A DNA stretch of 64,000 nucleotides, from assembly GCF_900156815.1 (NCBI RefSeq), contig NZ_FTOT01000003.1, positions 248,001 through 312,000 on the forward strand. Direction: 5' to 3'. The position numbers and the translations under genes are program-made. The DNA is from Gemmobacter megaterium (GTDB taxonomy: Bacteria > Pseudomonadota > Alphaproteobacteria > Rhodobacterales > Rhodobacteraceae). This document shows positions 40,666-49,167 of the stretch, piece by piece. Every line of letters starts with the position of its first letter. Positions within the stretch are counted from its first letter, which is position 1. The notes under the pieces were generated by a model. That model saw only the letters and a program-made list of their open reading frames with translations, had not been told where the DNA came from and did not search any database.

Positions 40666-42951
40666 ATGATCCGCCGGGTTCCCCATGCCAGCCACTGGGG
40701 CAGCTATACCGTTCTGGTCGACGGCGACCGGATCATCGGGGTAGAGCCGCTGCCGCAGGATCCGGCGCCATCACCGATCATCCAGTCGGTCATGGACTGG
40801 GCGAAACCCGACCGCCGCGTGCTGCGTCCGATGGTGCGCAAGGGCTGGCTGGCCGGGCAGCGCGAGGGGCGGGGCAGCGACGGGTTTTCCGCCGTGCCCT
40901 GGGACGAGGCGCTGGACATGGTGGCCGGCGAAATCACCCGCGTCGCCCGCGATCATGGCAATGCCTCGATCTTTGCCGGCAGCTATGGCTGGACAAGCTG
41001 TGGCCGGTTCCACCATGCGCCCTCGCTGCTCAAGCGGCTGCTCAATCTGGTCGGCGGCTATACCGGGCATGTCGATACCTATTCCATCGCTGCGGGGCCG
41101 GTGATCCTGCGGCATGTTCTGGGCGATGATGCGGCCTGCGGCGGCTATGCCAATTCGCTGGACAGTATCGTGGACCATAGCGAGACCCTGGTGGTCTTCG
41201 GGGCGCTGTCGCCGCGCACCGCCCAGACCGAGGCGGGCGGGCTGGGCACGCATGGGCTCGAAGGGCATCTGCGCCAGATCGCGGCCAGCGGCAAGCGGGT
41301 GATCCTGATTTCGCCGCTGCGCGACGACCTGCCCGACTGGATGCCCTGTGAGTGGTGGCCGATCCGCCCCAACACCGATACGGCGCTGCTGCTGGGCATC
41401 GCGGGCGAGATTCTGGCCGCCGGGCGCGAGGATCGCGCATTTCTTGAGCGTTGTACCAGCGGGGCCGACCGCTGGCTGGCCTATCTGCGCGGGCAGACCG
41501 ATGGGGTGGCCAAAACCGCCGACTGGGCCGCCGGGCTGTGCGGCGTGCCCGCCGGACATATCCGCGATCTGGCGGCTGCGATGACCGCGACGCGCACGAT
41601 GATGACCCTGAGTTGGAGCCTGCAACGCGCCCGCCACGGCGAACAGCCCTATTGGGCGGCGCTGGGTCTGGCGGCGCTGGCAGGCCAGATCGGGCTGCCC
41701 GGTGGCGGGGTCGGCTATGGCTATGGATCCCTGGGCGGGATGGGGGTGCATCTGAGCACCGGCAAATCGCCCGCCATCTCGCAAGGCGCCAAGGCGATCG
41801 ACAGTTTCATCCCGGTGGCGCGCATTGCCGACATGCTGCTGAACCCCGGCGCCGAATTCACCTATTCCGGCGAGACGCGGAGCTACCCGGATGTGCGGAT
41901 GGTCTATTGGGCGGGGGGCAACCCCTATCACCATCATCAGGATCTGAACCGGCTGCAAGCGGCCTGGGCGCGGCCCGACACCATCGTGGTGCAGGATCCG
42001 ATGTTCACCGCCACGGCGCGGCGGGCCGATATCGTGCTGCCTGCCACCACCTCGCTGGAACGCAACGATCTGGCGGGCAACAAGCGGTCCGATCTGGTGG
42101 TCGCCATGCACAAGGCGATAGAGCCTGTGGGGCAGTCCCGATCGGATTTCGACATCTTCAATGCGCTGGCCGGGCGGCTGGGCGTGGCCGCCGCATTCAA
42201 CGAAGGGCGCGACGAAATGGGCTGGCTGCGCCACATCTATGCCGAAAGCCGTGCCGCCGCTGCCGCGCAGGGGCACGAAATGCCCGAGTTTGACAGTTTC
42301 TGGCAGCGCGGCTTTGCCGAGGTTCCGCTCAAGCACCAGCACACCTATCTGGCGAAGTTCCGCGCCGATCCGGCGGCACGGCCGCTGGCCACCGAAAGCG
42401 GCCGGATCGTGCTGGGCAGCGAGACGCTGGACCGGCTCGCGCTGGACGATTGCCCGGCGGTGCCCAGTTGGCTGCCCCCTGGCGAATGGCTGGGCGAGGC
42501 CGGGCCGGACGAGTTGCACCTGATGTCGCACCAGCCCAACGGGCGGTTGCACAGCCAGCTTGAAACCGCCGCCGCCAGCCTTGCCGACAAGCGGGCGGGG
42601 CGCGAACAGGCCCGGATGCACCCGTCCGAGGCCACCGCGCGCGGGATCGCCGATGGTCAGCCGGTGCGGCTGTGGAACGCGCGCGGCGCCTGTCTGGCCA
42701 CCGCGACCCTCTGCGACCGGGTGGCGCCCGGCGTGGTCGTGCTGCCGACCGGGGCATGGTTCACGCCGCAGGGCAACAGCGGGCTGGAGATTGCGGGCAA
42801 CCCCAATGTGCTGACCCGCGATATCGGCAGCTCCGGCTTTGGGCAGGGGTGTTCGGCCCATACCTGCCTGGTGCGGATCGAACCCTGGCAGGGCAAGGCC
42901 GGGGATGCCATGGCCATCTATGATGCCGAACTGGCTGCGCTGACGGCCTGA
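40666..42951 (+). CDS. molybdopterin oxidoreductase of the DMSO/TMAO/biotin sulfoxide reductase type
   Basis: This 761-residue enzyme is of the BisC/TorA/DorA subgroup. The blocks FAGSYGWTSCGRFHHAPSLLKRLLNLVGGYTGHVDTYS contain Ser140 at the molybdenum-ligand position. Later, YWAGGNPYHHHQDLNRL and PTGAWFTPQ lie in cofactor-binding domains. There is no N-terminal [4Fe-4S] cysteine motif and no Tat signal, so it is cytoplasmic like BisC. No cytochrome or small subunit is nearby. GGAGG precedes the ATG. It follows the ThDP enzyme by ten bases. The substrate could be an S- or N-oxide or an unrelated oxidation. Confidence 0.88.
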   Translation: MIRRVPHASHWGSYTVLVDGDRIIGVEPLPQDPAPSPIIQSVMDWAKPDRRVLRPMVRKGWLAGQREGRGSDGFSAVPWDEALDMVAGEITRVARDHGNASIFAGSYGWTSCGRFHHAPSLLKRLLNLVGGYTGHVDTYSIAAGPVILRHVLGDDAACGGYANSLDSIVDHSETLVVFGALSPRTAQTEAGGLGTHGLEGHLRQIAASGKRVILISPLRDDLPDWMPCEWWPIRPNTDTALLLGIAGEILAAGREDRAFLERCTSGADRWLAYLRGQTDGVAKTADWAAGLCGVPAGHIRDLAAAMTATRTMMTLSWSLQRARHGEQPYWAALGLAALAGQIGLPGGGVGYGYGSLGGMGVHLSTGKSPAISQGAKAIDSFIPVARIADMLLNPGAEFTYSGETRSYPDVRMVYWAGGNPYHHHQDLNRLQAAWARPDTIVVQDPMFTATARRADIVLPATTSLERNDLAGNKRSDLVVAMHKAIEPVGQSRSDFDIFNALAGRLGVAAAFNEGRDEMGWLRHIYAESRAAAAAQGHEMPEFDSFWQRGFAEVPLKHQHTYLAKFRADPAARPLATESGRIVLGSETLDRLALDDCPAVPSWLPPGEWLGEAGPDELHLMSHQPNGRLHSQLETAAASLADKRAGREQARMHPSEATARGIADGQPVRLWNARGACLATATLCDRVAPGVVVLPTGAWFTPQGNSGLEIAGNPNVLTRDIGSSGFGQGCSAHTCLVRIEPWQGKAGDAMAIYDAELAALTA

Positions 42952-42973
42952 AACCCCTGCGGGAGGAGACCCG

Positions 42974-43540
42974 ATGACCCATGCGATCAGCCGCTTTGCG
43001 GTGCCGAAACTGGCCGACATGCCCGAAGATATCCGCGCCCGGATCGAGGCGGTGCAGGAAAAATCGGGGTTCATCCCCAATGTCTTTCTGGCGCTGGCGC
43101 ATCGGCCCGACGAATTCCGTGCCTTCTTTGCCTATCACGATGCGCTGATGGACAAGCCGGGACCGATCACCAAGGCCGAGCGCGAGATGATCGTGGTGGC
43201 CACCTCGGCGGCGAACCAGTGCCAGTATTGCGTCATCGCCCATGGCGCCATCCTGCGCATCCGCGCCAAGTCCCCACTGATTGCCGATCAGGTGGCTGCC
43301 AACTATCGCAAGGCCGACCTGACGCCCCGGCAAAAGGCGATGCTGGACTTTGCCATGAAGGTTTCGCTCCGCGCGCAAGAGGTCGATGACCAGGATTTCG
43401 CCGCGCTTCATGCCCATGGGTTCAGCGACGACGACATCTGGGACATCACCAGCATCGCCGCCTTCTTTGCCCTTTCGAACCGGGTGGCCAATGTCAGCGC
43501 AATGCGGCCCAATGCAGAGTTCTATGCCATGGGGCGCTGA
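42974..43540 (+). CDS. AhpD-like (peroxidase-related, carboxymuconolactone decarboxylase fold) protein
   Basis: This 188-residue all-helical protein has the AhpD active-site pattern Cys83-x-x-Cys86-x-x-x-His90 (NQCQYCVIAH), with Glu71 upstream. Relatives reduce peroxides or act as thiol-disulfide partners. GGAGA precedes the ATG. It is the last gene of the ThDP-molybdoenzyme operon, where it may recycle thiols or scavenge peroxide formed by the oxidoreductase. Confidence 0.85.
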   Translation: MTHAISRFAVPKLADMPEDIRARIEAVQEKSGFIPNVFLALAHRPDEFRAFFAYHDALMDKPGPITKAEREMIVVATSAANQCQYCVIAHGAILRIRAKSPLIADQVAANYRKADLTPRQKAMLDFAMKVSLRAQEVDDQDFAALHAHGFSDDDIWDITSIAAFFALSNRVANVSAMRPNAEFYAMGR

Positions 43541-43592
43541 CGCGCGGGGCTTTGGCGGGCTTGCGGATGTGTTGACGCGGGCCTGAGGCGTT

Positions 43593-43615
43593 GCCGGTGG
43601 GGTTCGCCCCCCGGC
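43593..43615. terminator. UUCG-loop hairpin between convergent genes
   Basis: GCCGGTGGGG (43593-43602) pairs with CCCCCCGGC (43607-43615), apart from one unpaired T/C position, around the stable tetraloop TTCG. It lies in the 148-base gap between the AhpD-like gene and the convergent pcaF, where a bidirectional terminator is expected. There is no T tract. Confidence 0.5.
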
Positions 43616-43688
43616 GCCCGGTCGATGCGGGTCTTGGTCTTTTGCGCTGACGTGGGCTCCCCGCCGGGGGTGCGGCGAGGAGGGGGGA

Positions 43689-44891
43689 TCAGACCCGTTC
43701 GACGGCGATGGCGATGCCCTGGCCGACGCCGATGCACATGGTGGCCAGGGCGCGTTTGCCGCCGGTCAGCGCCAGTTGCAGCGCGGCGGTGCCGGTGATG
43801 CGGGCGCCCGACATGCCCAGCGGATGCCCCAGCGCGATGGCGCCGCCGTTGGGGTTCACCCGCGGGTCATCGTCGGCGATGCCCAGCAGGCGCAGGCTGG
43901 CCAGGCCCTGGCTGGCAAAGGCCTCGTTCAGCTCGATCACGTCGAAATCGGCCTGGGTCAGGCCCAGCCGCGCCATCAGCTTCTGGCTGGCGGGGGCCGG
44001 GCCGATGCCCGTGATGCGCGGCTCCACCCCGGCCGCCGCCCCGCCCAGCACGCGGGCGATGGGGGTCAGGCCGTGCCGTGCCGCCGCCTCGGCGCTGGCC
44101 AGGATCAGGGCCGCCGCGCCATCATTGACGCCCGAGGCATTGCCGGCCGTGACCGTGCCGCCCTTGCGAAAGGGGGTGCCGAGCCGGGCCAGCGCCTCGA
44201 TCGTGGTGGCGCGGGGGTGTTCGTCGCGCGCGACCACCAGCGGATCGCCCTTGCGCTGGGGGATCTCGACCGGGGTGATCTCGCGGTCGAGGCGGCCATT
44301 GGCCTGGGCCGCCGAGGCCTTGTCCTGGCTGCGCAGGGCAAAGGCATCCTGATCGGCGCGGCTGATCCGATAGTCCTCGGCGACATTTTCGCCTGTCTCG
44401 GGCATCGAGTCGATGCCGTATTGCGCCTTCATCAGCGGGTTGACGAAGCGCCAGCCGATGGTGGTGTCGTGGATCTCGGCATGGCGGGAAAAGGCGCTGT
44501 CGGCCTTGGGCATGACAAAGGGGGCGCGGGACATGGATTCGACGCCGCCGGCGATCATCAGCTCGGCCTCGCCGGCCTTGATGGCGCGGGCGGCGGCCAG
44601 GATGGCATCCATCCCCGAGCCGCACAGCCGGTTGATCGTGGTGCCGGGAATGGCGATGGGCAGCCCGGCCAGCAGCAAGGCCATGCGCGCGACGTTGCGG
44701 TTGTCCTCGCCCGCCTGGTTCGCACAGCCAAAGACCGCATCCTCCACCGCCGCCCAATCCACCCCCGGATTGCGCGCCATCAACGCCCGCAGCGGCACCG
44801 CCGCAAGATCATCCGTCCGAACCGTCGACAGCGTCCCGCCAAACCGACCGATCGGGGTCCGGATGTAGTCGCAGATGAATACGTCGCGCAT
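43689..44891 (-). CDS. pcaF: 3-oxoadipyl-CoA thiolase (PcaF-like acetyl-CoA acyltransferase)
   Basis: This 400-residue thiolase has nucleophile Cys90 in NRLCGSGMDAI, His356 in GGAIALGHPLGMSGAR and Cys386 in ATMCIGVGQG, the full catalytic set. The N-terminus MRDVFICDYIRTPIGRFGG is typical of PcaF/PaaJ. It cleaves 3-oxoadipyl-CoA to succinyl-CoA and acetyl-CoA. It follows pcaJ by three bases in the order pcaI-pcaJ-pcaF, so the operon supplies the two final steps of the beta-ketoadipate pathway. Confidence 0.9.
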   Translation of the reverse strand: MRDVFICDYIRTPIGRFGGTLSTVRTDDLAAVPLRALMARNPGVDWAAVEDAVFGCANQAGEDNRNVARMALLLAGLPIAIPGTTINRLCGSGMDAILAAARAIKAGEAELMIAGGVESMSRAPFVMPKADSAFSRHAEIHDTTIGWRFVNPLMKAQYGIDSMPETGENVAEDYRISRADQDAFALRSQDKASAAQANGRLDREITPVEIPQRKGDPLVVARDEHPRATTIEALARLGTPFRKGGTVTAGNASGVNDGAAALILASAEAAARHGLTPIARVLGGAAAGVEPRITGIGPAPASQKLMARLGLTQADFDVIELNEAFASQGLASLRLLGIADDDPRVNPNGGAIALGHPLGMSGARITGTAALQLALTGGKRALATMCIGVGQGIAIAVERV

Positions 44892-44894
44892 GGC

Positions 44895-45563
44895 TCAGAT
44901 CTCCGGGCAGATGAGGTCGGCAACCGCGCCATCGGCATGAAGCCGCGCGCCGGTCAGGGATTGCAGGGTGTCGAAGGACAGGCTGGCAAGTTTTTCGCGC
45001 AGCACGAAGCGCCCTTCGGCGATGTCGATCACGGCAAGCGAGGTATAGACGCGGGTCACGCATCCAACCCCGGTCAGCGGCAGGGTGCAGCGTTCCAGCA
45101 GTTTCGGCGCGCCGTCCTTGGTGACATGATCGGTCAGCACCGCCACACGTTTGGCGCCATGCACCAGATCCATTGCGCCCCCCACGGCGGGAACACCACG
45201 CGGGCCGGTTGACCAATTCGCCAGATCGCCGGTCTGGGCCACCTGATAAGCGCCTAGGATCGCCACATCCAGATGGCCGCCACGCACCATGGCAAAGCTG
45301 TCGGCATGGTGAAAGAACGCGGCGCCGGGGTTCAGCGTGACAGCCTTTTTCCCGGCATTGATCAGATCCCAGTCCTCGGCCCCCTTGGGCGGGGCCTCGC
45401 CAAAGTTCAGGATGCCGTTCTCGGTGTGAAAGATCGCCTGCCGGCCGGGTGGCTGATATTGGGCGACACGTTCGGGAAGGCCGATGCCCAGGTTGACATA
45501 GGCGCCATCGGCGATGTCCTGCGCGGCGCGCCAGGCGATTTGCGAGTTGCTCAGACGGTCCAT
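44895..45563 (-). CDS. pcaJ: 3-oxoadipate CoA-transferase subunit B
   Basis: This 222-residue beta subunit of a class I CoA-transferase carries the catalytic Glu in FHTENGILNFGE and the YVNLGIGLPERVAQY block near the N-terminus. With PcaI it transfers CoA from succinyl-CoA to 3-oxoadipate. It is three bases downstream of pcaI. The context with pcaF and an IclR regulator distinguishes it from acetoacetate CoA-transferase. Confidence 0.9.
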   Translation of the reverse strand: MDRLSNSQIAWRAAQDIADGAYVNLGIGLPERVAQYQPPGRQAIFHTENGILNFGEAPPKGAEDWDLINAGKKAVTLNPGAAFFHHADSFAMVRGGHLDVAILGAYQVAQTGDLANWSTGPRGVPAVGGAMDLVHGAKRVAVLTDHVTKDGAPKLLERCTLPLTGVGCVTRVYTSLAVIDIAEGRFVLREKLASLSFDTLQSLTGARLHADGAVADLICPEI

Positions 45564-45566
45564 TCC

Positions 45567-46298
45567 TCAGCCCTCCAGCGGATAGGCGGCATTGGCGCGG
45601 TTCAGGTCTTCTTCCTGATGCGGGTGGGGGATTTCGACGATGTGCTGCACGAAGATCCCCGGCGTGATGACGGTTTCGGGGTCAATATCGCCGGGGGCCA
45701 CGATGCGGGTGGCCTGCACCACCGCCACGCTGGCGGCCATGCACATCAGCGGGCCGAAATTGCGCGCCGCGGCGCGATAGGTCAGGTTGCCGTGGGTGTC
45801 GGCGGTTTCAGCCTTGACCAGCGCGTAATCGGCCTTGAGCCAGCGTTCCTGAACATAGGGGCGGCCCTCGAATTCGGCGACCGGCTTGCCATCGGCCAGA
45901 TCGGTGCCATAGCTGGTCGGCGTATAGAAAGCGGGGATCCCTGCACCACCTGCACGGATGCGTTCGGCCAGCGTACCTTGTGGCACCAGTTCCAGTTCGA
46001 TCTGTCCAGCCAGATAGAGCTGTGTAAAGACCACCGGATCGGCGGATCGGGGGAACGAGCACACAAGCTTGCGCACCATTCCCGCCTCGATCAGCGCGGC
46101 CAGCCCGACATGGCCGTTGCCTGCATTATTGTTCACGACCACCAGGTCGCGCGGATGGCCAGTGGCGCGGTAGCGGTCGATCAATGCATGGATCAGTTCG
46201 ATCGGGGAGCCGGCGCCGCCGAAGCCACCGATCATCACCGTCATGCCGTCCTGAATGCCCGCCACGGCCCTGGCAAGGTCGGGAACCCGTTTGTCCAT
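45567..46298 (-). CDS. pcaI: 3-oxoadipate CoA-transferase subunit A
   Basis: This 243-residue alpha subunit has the CoA-binding block TVMIGGFGGAGSPIELIHAL and KLVCSFPRSADP, and ends with VQHIVEIPHPHQEEDLN. ATG 46298 has AGGGGG upstream; an in-frame extension to 46442 would run through the operator region and is rejected. It is the first gene of the pca operon and is divergent from the IclR regulator gene. Confidence 0.9.
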   Translation of the reverse strand: MDKRVPDLARAVAGIQDGMTVMIGGFGGAGSPIELIHALIDRYRATGHPRDLVVVNNNAGNGHVGLAALIEAGMVRKLVCSFPRSADPVVFTQLYLAGQIELELVPQGTLAERIRAGGAGIPAFYTPTSYGTDLADGKPVAEFEGRPYVQERWLKADYALVKAETADTHGNLTYRAAARNFGPLMCMAASVAVVQATRIVAPGDIDPETVITPGIFVQHIVEIPHPHQEEDLNRANAAYPLEG

Positions 46299-46359
46299 CT
46301 GCACCCCCTTTTGGTCGTGGTCAGGGATAGGCAGATCGAGGGGTTCCGTAAATCGGTGT

Positions 46360-46394
46360 TGTGCGATATGCTGCATTTGTTGACATATCGCACA
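46360..46394. promoter_or_regulatory. 11-bp inverted repeat, operator for the IclR-type pca regulator
   Basis: TGTGCGATATG (46360-46370) and CATATCGCACA (46384-46394) are perfect inverted arms separated by 13 bases. They lie between pcaI (start 46298) and the regulator (start 46402), in reach of both promoters. The size and spacing are suitable for a dimeric or tetrameric IclR regulator such as PcaR. Confidence 0.75.
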
Positions 46395-46401
46395 GAATGA
46401 C

Positions 46402-47163
46402 ATGACGATCCCGGAACGTGACATCATGAGCGGGCTGGCCAAGGGCCTGGGGGTGATCGAATCTTTCCACGCCGATCAGCCACGGCAGACCATTGCCAGC
46501 GTGGCCAGCGCCACGGGGCTGGACCGGGCGACGGCGCGGCGTTGTCTGCTGACCCTGGCGCAGCAGGGGTATGCAGAGTGGGACGGCAAGTTCTTTACCC
46601 TCACGCCACGGGTGCTGCGATTGGGCACCGCCTGTCTGGCCACCATGCCGTTGCCGCAGATCGTGCAGCCGTTGCTGGACCGGCTGTCGGATGCCATCGG
46701 GGAAAGCTCGTCCGTCTGCATTCTAGATGGGGCGGATATCGTCTATGTTGCGCGGGCCGCTCAGACCAAGGTGATGTCGATTGCCCTGATGCCGGGATCG
46801 CGGCTGCCGTCGCATTGCACCAGTACGGGGCGCGTGCTGTTGGCCGCGCGCCCGGAACCGGAGGCGCGGGCGATGCTGGGGCCGGGGCCGTTGGTGCCGC
46901 GCACGCCGCGCACGCTGACCGACCCGGAGGACGTGCTGGCAGAGCTGGGCCGCATCCGCGCGCGGGGTCATGCCATCATAGATCAGGAGGTCGAACTGGG
47001 GCTGCGGTCGATTGCGGTGCCGCTGATGGATTCGCATGGTCGTGTTGTGGCGGCGGCCAATGTGGGTGTCGCGGCCGGGCGTGCCAGCCTGGACGACTTG
47101 CGGCCGCGGTACCTGCCGGGCCTGCTGGATGTGCAGGCCGATCTGCGCCGCCTGTTGCGCTGA
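46402..47163 (+). CDS. pcaR: IclR-family regulator of the PcaR/PobR type
   Basis: This 253-residue regulator has an N-terminal winged HTH (GLGVIESFHADQPRQTIASVASATGLDRATARRCLLTL) and an IclR effector domain (VYVARAAQTKVMSIALMPGSRLPSHCTSTGRVLLA, then RGHAIIDQEVELGLRSIAVPL). The opening ERDIMSGLAKGLGVIE is of the PcaR/PcaU group, which respond to beta-ketoadipate or protocatechuate. ATG 46402 is used, but 46426 is possible. It is divergent from pcaIJF with a large inverted repeat between them. Confidence 0.82.
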   Translation: MTIPERDIMSGLAKGLGVIESFHADQPRQTIASVASATGLDRATARRCLLTLAQQGYAEWDGKFFTLTPRVLRLGTACLATMPLPQIVQPLLDRLSDAIGESSSVCILDGADIVYVARAAQTKVMSIALMPGSRLPSHCTSTGRVLLAARPEPEARAMLGPGPLVPRTPRTLTDPEDVLAELGRIRARGHAIIDQEVELGLRSIAVPLMDSHGRVVAAANVGVAAGRASLDDLRPRYLPGLLDVQADLRRLLR

Positions 47164-47167
47164 GCGG

Positions 47168-48433
47168 CTAGCCGGTCCGGTCGCGGAGCTGGTTCAGCGG
47201 GCCGCGAAAGGTCTGGATCATCAGCCCAAGCGCGTGCCGGGCAAAAATCCTGGGCGGGGTGGTGGCGGGCCAGAGACGGGCACCGTCTGCGGGGTCGATC
47301 ATGGTGCGGGCCAATGCCTGCCCCAGCGCCGCAGAGGTGGGCACGCCGCGCCCCGACCAGCCGGTCAGGCCCCACAGTCCGTCATCCAGGCGCTGGATCG
47401 AGGGCATCTGGTCCATTGCCATGCTGATCCGGCCGGTCCAGAGGTGATCCCATGTCAGCCCTTGCAGCACCGGCCAGCGGGCGGCCAGGCGGCGGGTCAA
47501 ACGGGCCGCCGTCACCTCGGCATTGCGGCCCCGCCGCAACTCGACCAGCCCGCCCCCGATGATGCGGCCCGCCGTGTCGATGCGAAAGAACATCGGATCG
47601 TGCCGGGTTTCGCCAAAGTTGGTGCCGCCAGGCAGCACCTGGCGCCGTTCCTCGGGCGTCAGGGGGCGGCTGGCCAGGCCATAGGCGGTCAGCGGAAAGA
47701 CTGTCCGGCGCAGCGTCGCCGGGATGGCAGCCGTGGCGTAGATATCGGTGGTAAGCCCGACCGCTTGTGCCGAAATCTCGCCCAGCGGGATCGAGACGAT
47801 CCATCGTCCGTTGTCCCGCCGCAGGCCGGTCATCGGTGTGCCGGTATGCACCTTGACGCCCAGCGACTGCGCCGCCCGTGCCAGGCCGCGCACATAGGCC
47901 AGCGGGTTGAGGTGGCCGCCATCGCGGTGGATCCAGCCGCCTAGATAATCCCGCGTTCCGGCCCAGTCTGCGACGCCGTCGCGGTCCAGATAGCCACCTG
48001 CCTTGCCCCAACGGGCATAGCGGGCGTGCGTGGCGCGCGTTGTCTCCAGCGTTCGGGGTGTGTGTGCCGCGGTCAGCGTGCCGTTCTGCACCGCCTCGCA
48101 GGCAATGTCGAAACGCCGGATTGTATCGAACACCCCGGCGCCGGAGTTCAGCAACAGCTCGAACCCTTCGGGCGGCAGGCGTTCGGGGTCCAGATACCGA
48201 TAGACCGGAATGCACTGCCCATGATTGCGGCCCGATCCGCCAAAGCCCAGTTCCTGCGCGTCGATCACCATCACGCGCGCGCCGCGTTCGGCCAGGGCGA
48301 TGGCGGCCAGCAACCCCCCATAGCCTGCGCCGACCAGAACGTGATCCGTCACCCAGGCGCCGCGCAGAACGGGTGTTTCAGGGGCCGGAGGCGCGGTCAG
48401 CGCATAAGGCGGCATGGGAGAGATCGCTGTCAT
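47168..48433 (-). CDS. FAD-dependent amine/amino acid oxidase (DadA/PuuB-like)
   Basis: This 421-residue flavoprotein of the DAO family has a Rossmann motif (HVLVGAGYGGLLAAIALAERGARVMVID), the GFGGSGRNHGQC segment and a late FAD motif (LWGLTGWSGRGVPTSAALGQALA). Relatives oxidise D-amino acids, sarcosine or gamma-glutamylputrescine; the GSGRNHGQ segment resembles PuuB-type enzymes. ATG 48433 overlaps the stop of the amidohydrolase gene (ATGA). The substrate may be an amine or amino acid derived from the neighbouring pathway. Confidence 0.8.
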   Translation of the reverse strand: MTAISPMPPYALTAPPAPETPVLRGAWVTDHVLVGAGYGGLLAAIALAERGARVMVIDAQELGFGGSGRNHGQCIPVYRYLDPERLPPEGFELLLNSGAGVFDTIRRFDIACEAVQNGTLTAAHTPRTLETTRATHARYARWGKAGGYLDRDGVADWAGTRDYLGGWIHRDGGHLNPLAYVRGLARAAQSLGVKVHTGTPMTGLRRDNGRWIVSIPLGEISAQAVGLTTDIYATAAIPATLRRTVFPLTAYGLASRPLTPEERRQVLPGGTNFGETRHDPMFFRIDTAGRIIGGGLVELRRGRNAEVTAARLTRRLAARWPVLQGLTWDHLWTGRISMAMDQMPSIQRLDDGLWGLTGWSGRGVPTSAALGQALARTMIDPADGARLWPATTPPRIFARHALGLMIQTFRGPLNQLRDRTG

Positions 48434-49167
48434 GGGGCAGGGCCCTGCTGCATCACCATATGTAATGCGCGGGCCAGCCGGTCGGCCCACAAGGCAATGT
48501 CGGCGGGGGTCTCAAGCTGATCGTTCGTCACCTCGAACCCACAGGCGGGTAGGCCGGTGCCGAAGCAATGACGGTCTATGGTGTAGATGCCGGCGTGCCC
48601 GGAATAGGGCTGGTTGTCCCCAAGCGTCAGCGAGGAGTCCTGTCGCAGGCTGTGCAGGATCGTGTCGGACATGGCGGGGCTTTCGTGCCAGATCGTGCCG
48701 CCGTCCCATGGTCGGCGCACCCCGCCGAACACCCGCGTACAGCTATGCAGGGCAAAGAAGAACGGCCGCGCGTGTCGGGCCATCTGCTGGCCCCAGATGT
48801 GGCCAACCCTGGCGTGATAGGGCCAGAACACTTGCTCTGCACGGGCGCTGCGCATCGCGGCTGGCAGGTCGAGGTTGCCGGGGATCGCCTCGCCATCGAC
48901 ATCGCTCAGGATCGAGCGGGGGTCTTCGAGCCAGCGGTTGACGTCGATCACAAGGCGGCTCACCGGACACAGGACGACCGGCACATCCAGCCGCTGCGCC
49001 AGCGCATGGGCAAGATCCGCGACGCCAAGGTCACAGAAATGGTGGGTGCTGCGCCAGTGCGGGGCCAGCCCCAGCGGCCCCAGCGCGTCTGGTATGGCGG
49101 TCCCTGCATGATCCACCACGATCAGGCCGGGCAGGTGGCCCTGCGGGTTCAGCACATCGGGCGTCAT
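48430..49167 (-). CDS. N-formylglutamate amidohydrolase family protein
   Basis: This 245-residue protein of the FGase family shows VVDHAGTAIPDALGPLGL near the N-terminus, VSRLVIDVNRWLEDP, and ALHSCTRVFGG, which carry the family's conserved His, Arg and Asp residues. Such enzymes remove the formyl group of N-formylglutamate in histidine degradation, but no hut genes are present here, so another N-acyl amino acid is possible. ATG 49167 overlaps the regulator stop; its stop overlaps the oxidase start. Confidence 0.82.
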   Translation of the reverse strand: MTPDVLNPQGHLPGLIVVDHAGTAIPDALGPLGLAPHWRSTHHFCDLGVADLAHALAQRLDVPVVLCPVSRLVIDVNRWLEDPRSILSDVDGEAIPGNLDLPAAMRSARAEQVFWPYHARVGHIWGQQMARHARPFFFALHSCTRVFGGVRRPWDGGTIWHESPAMSDTILHSLRQDSSLTLGDNQPYSGHAGIYTIDRHCFGTGLPACGFEVTNDQLETPADIALWADRLARALHMVMQQGPAP

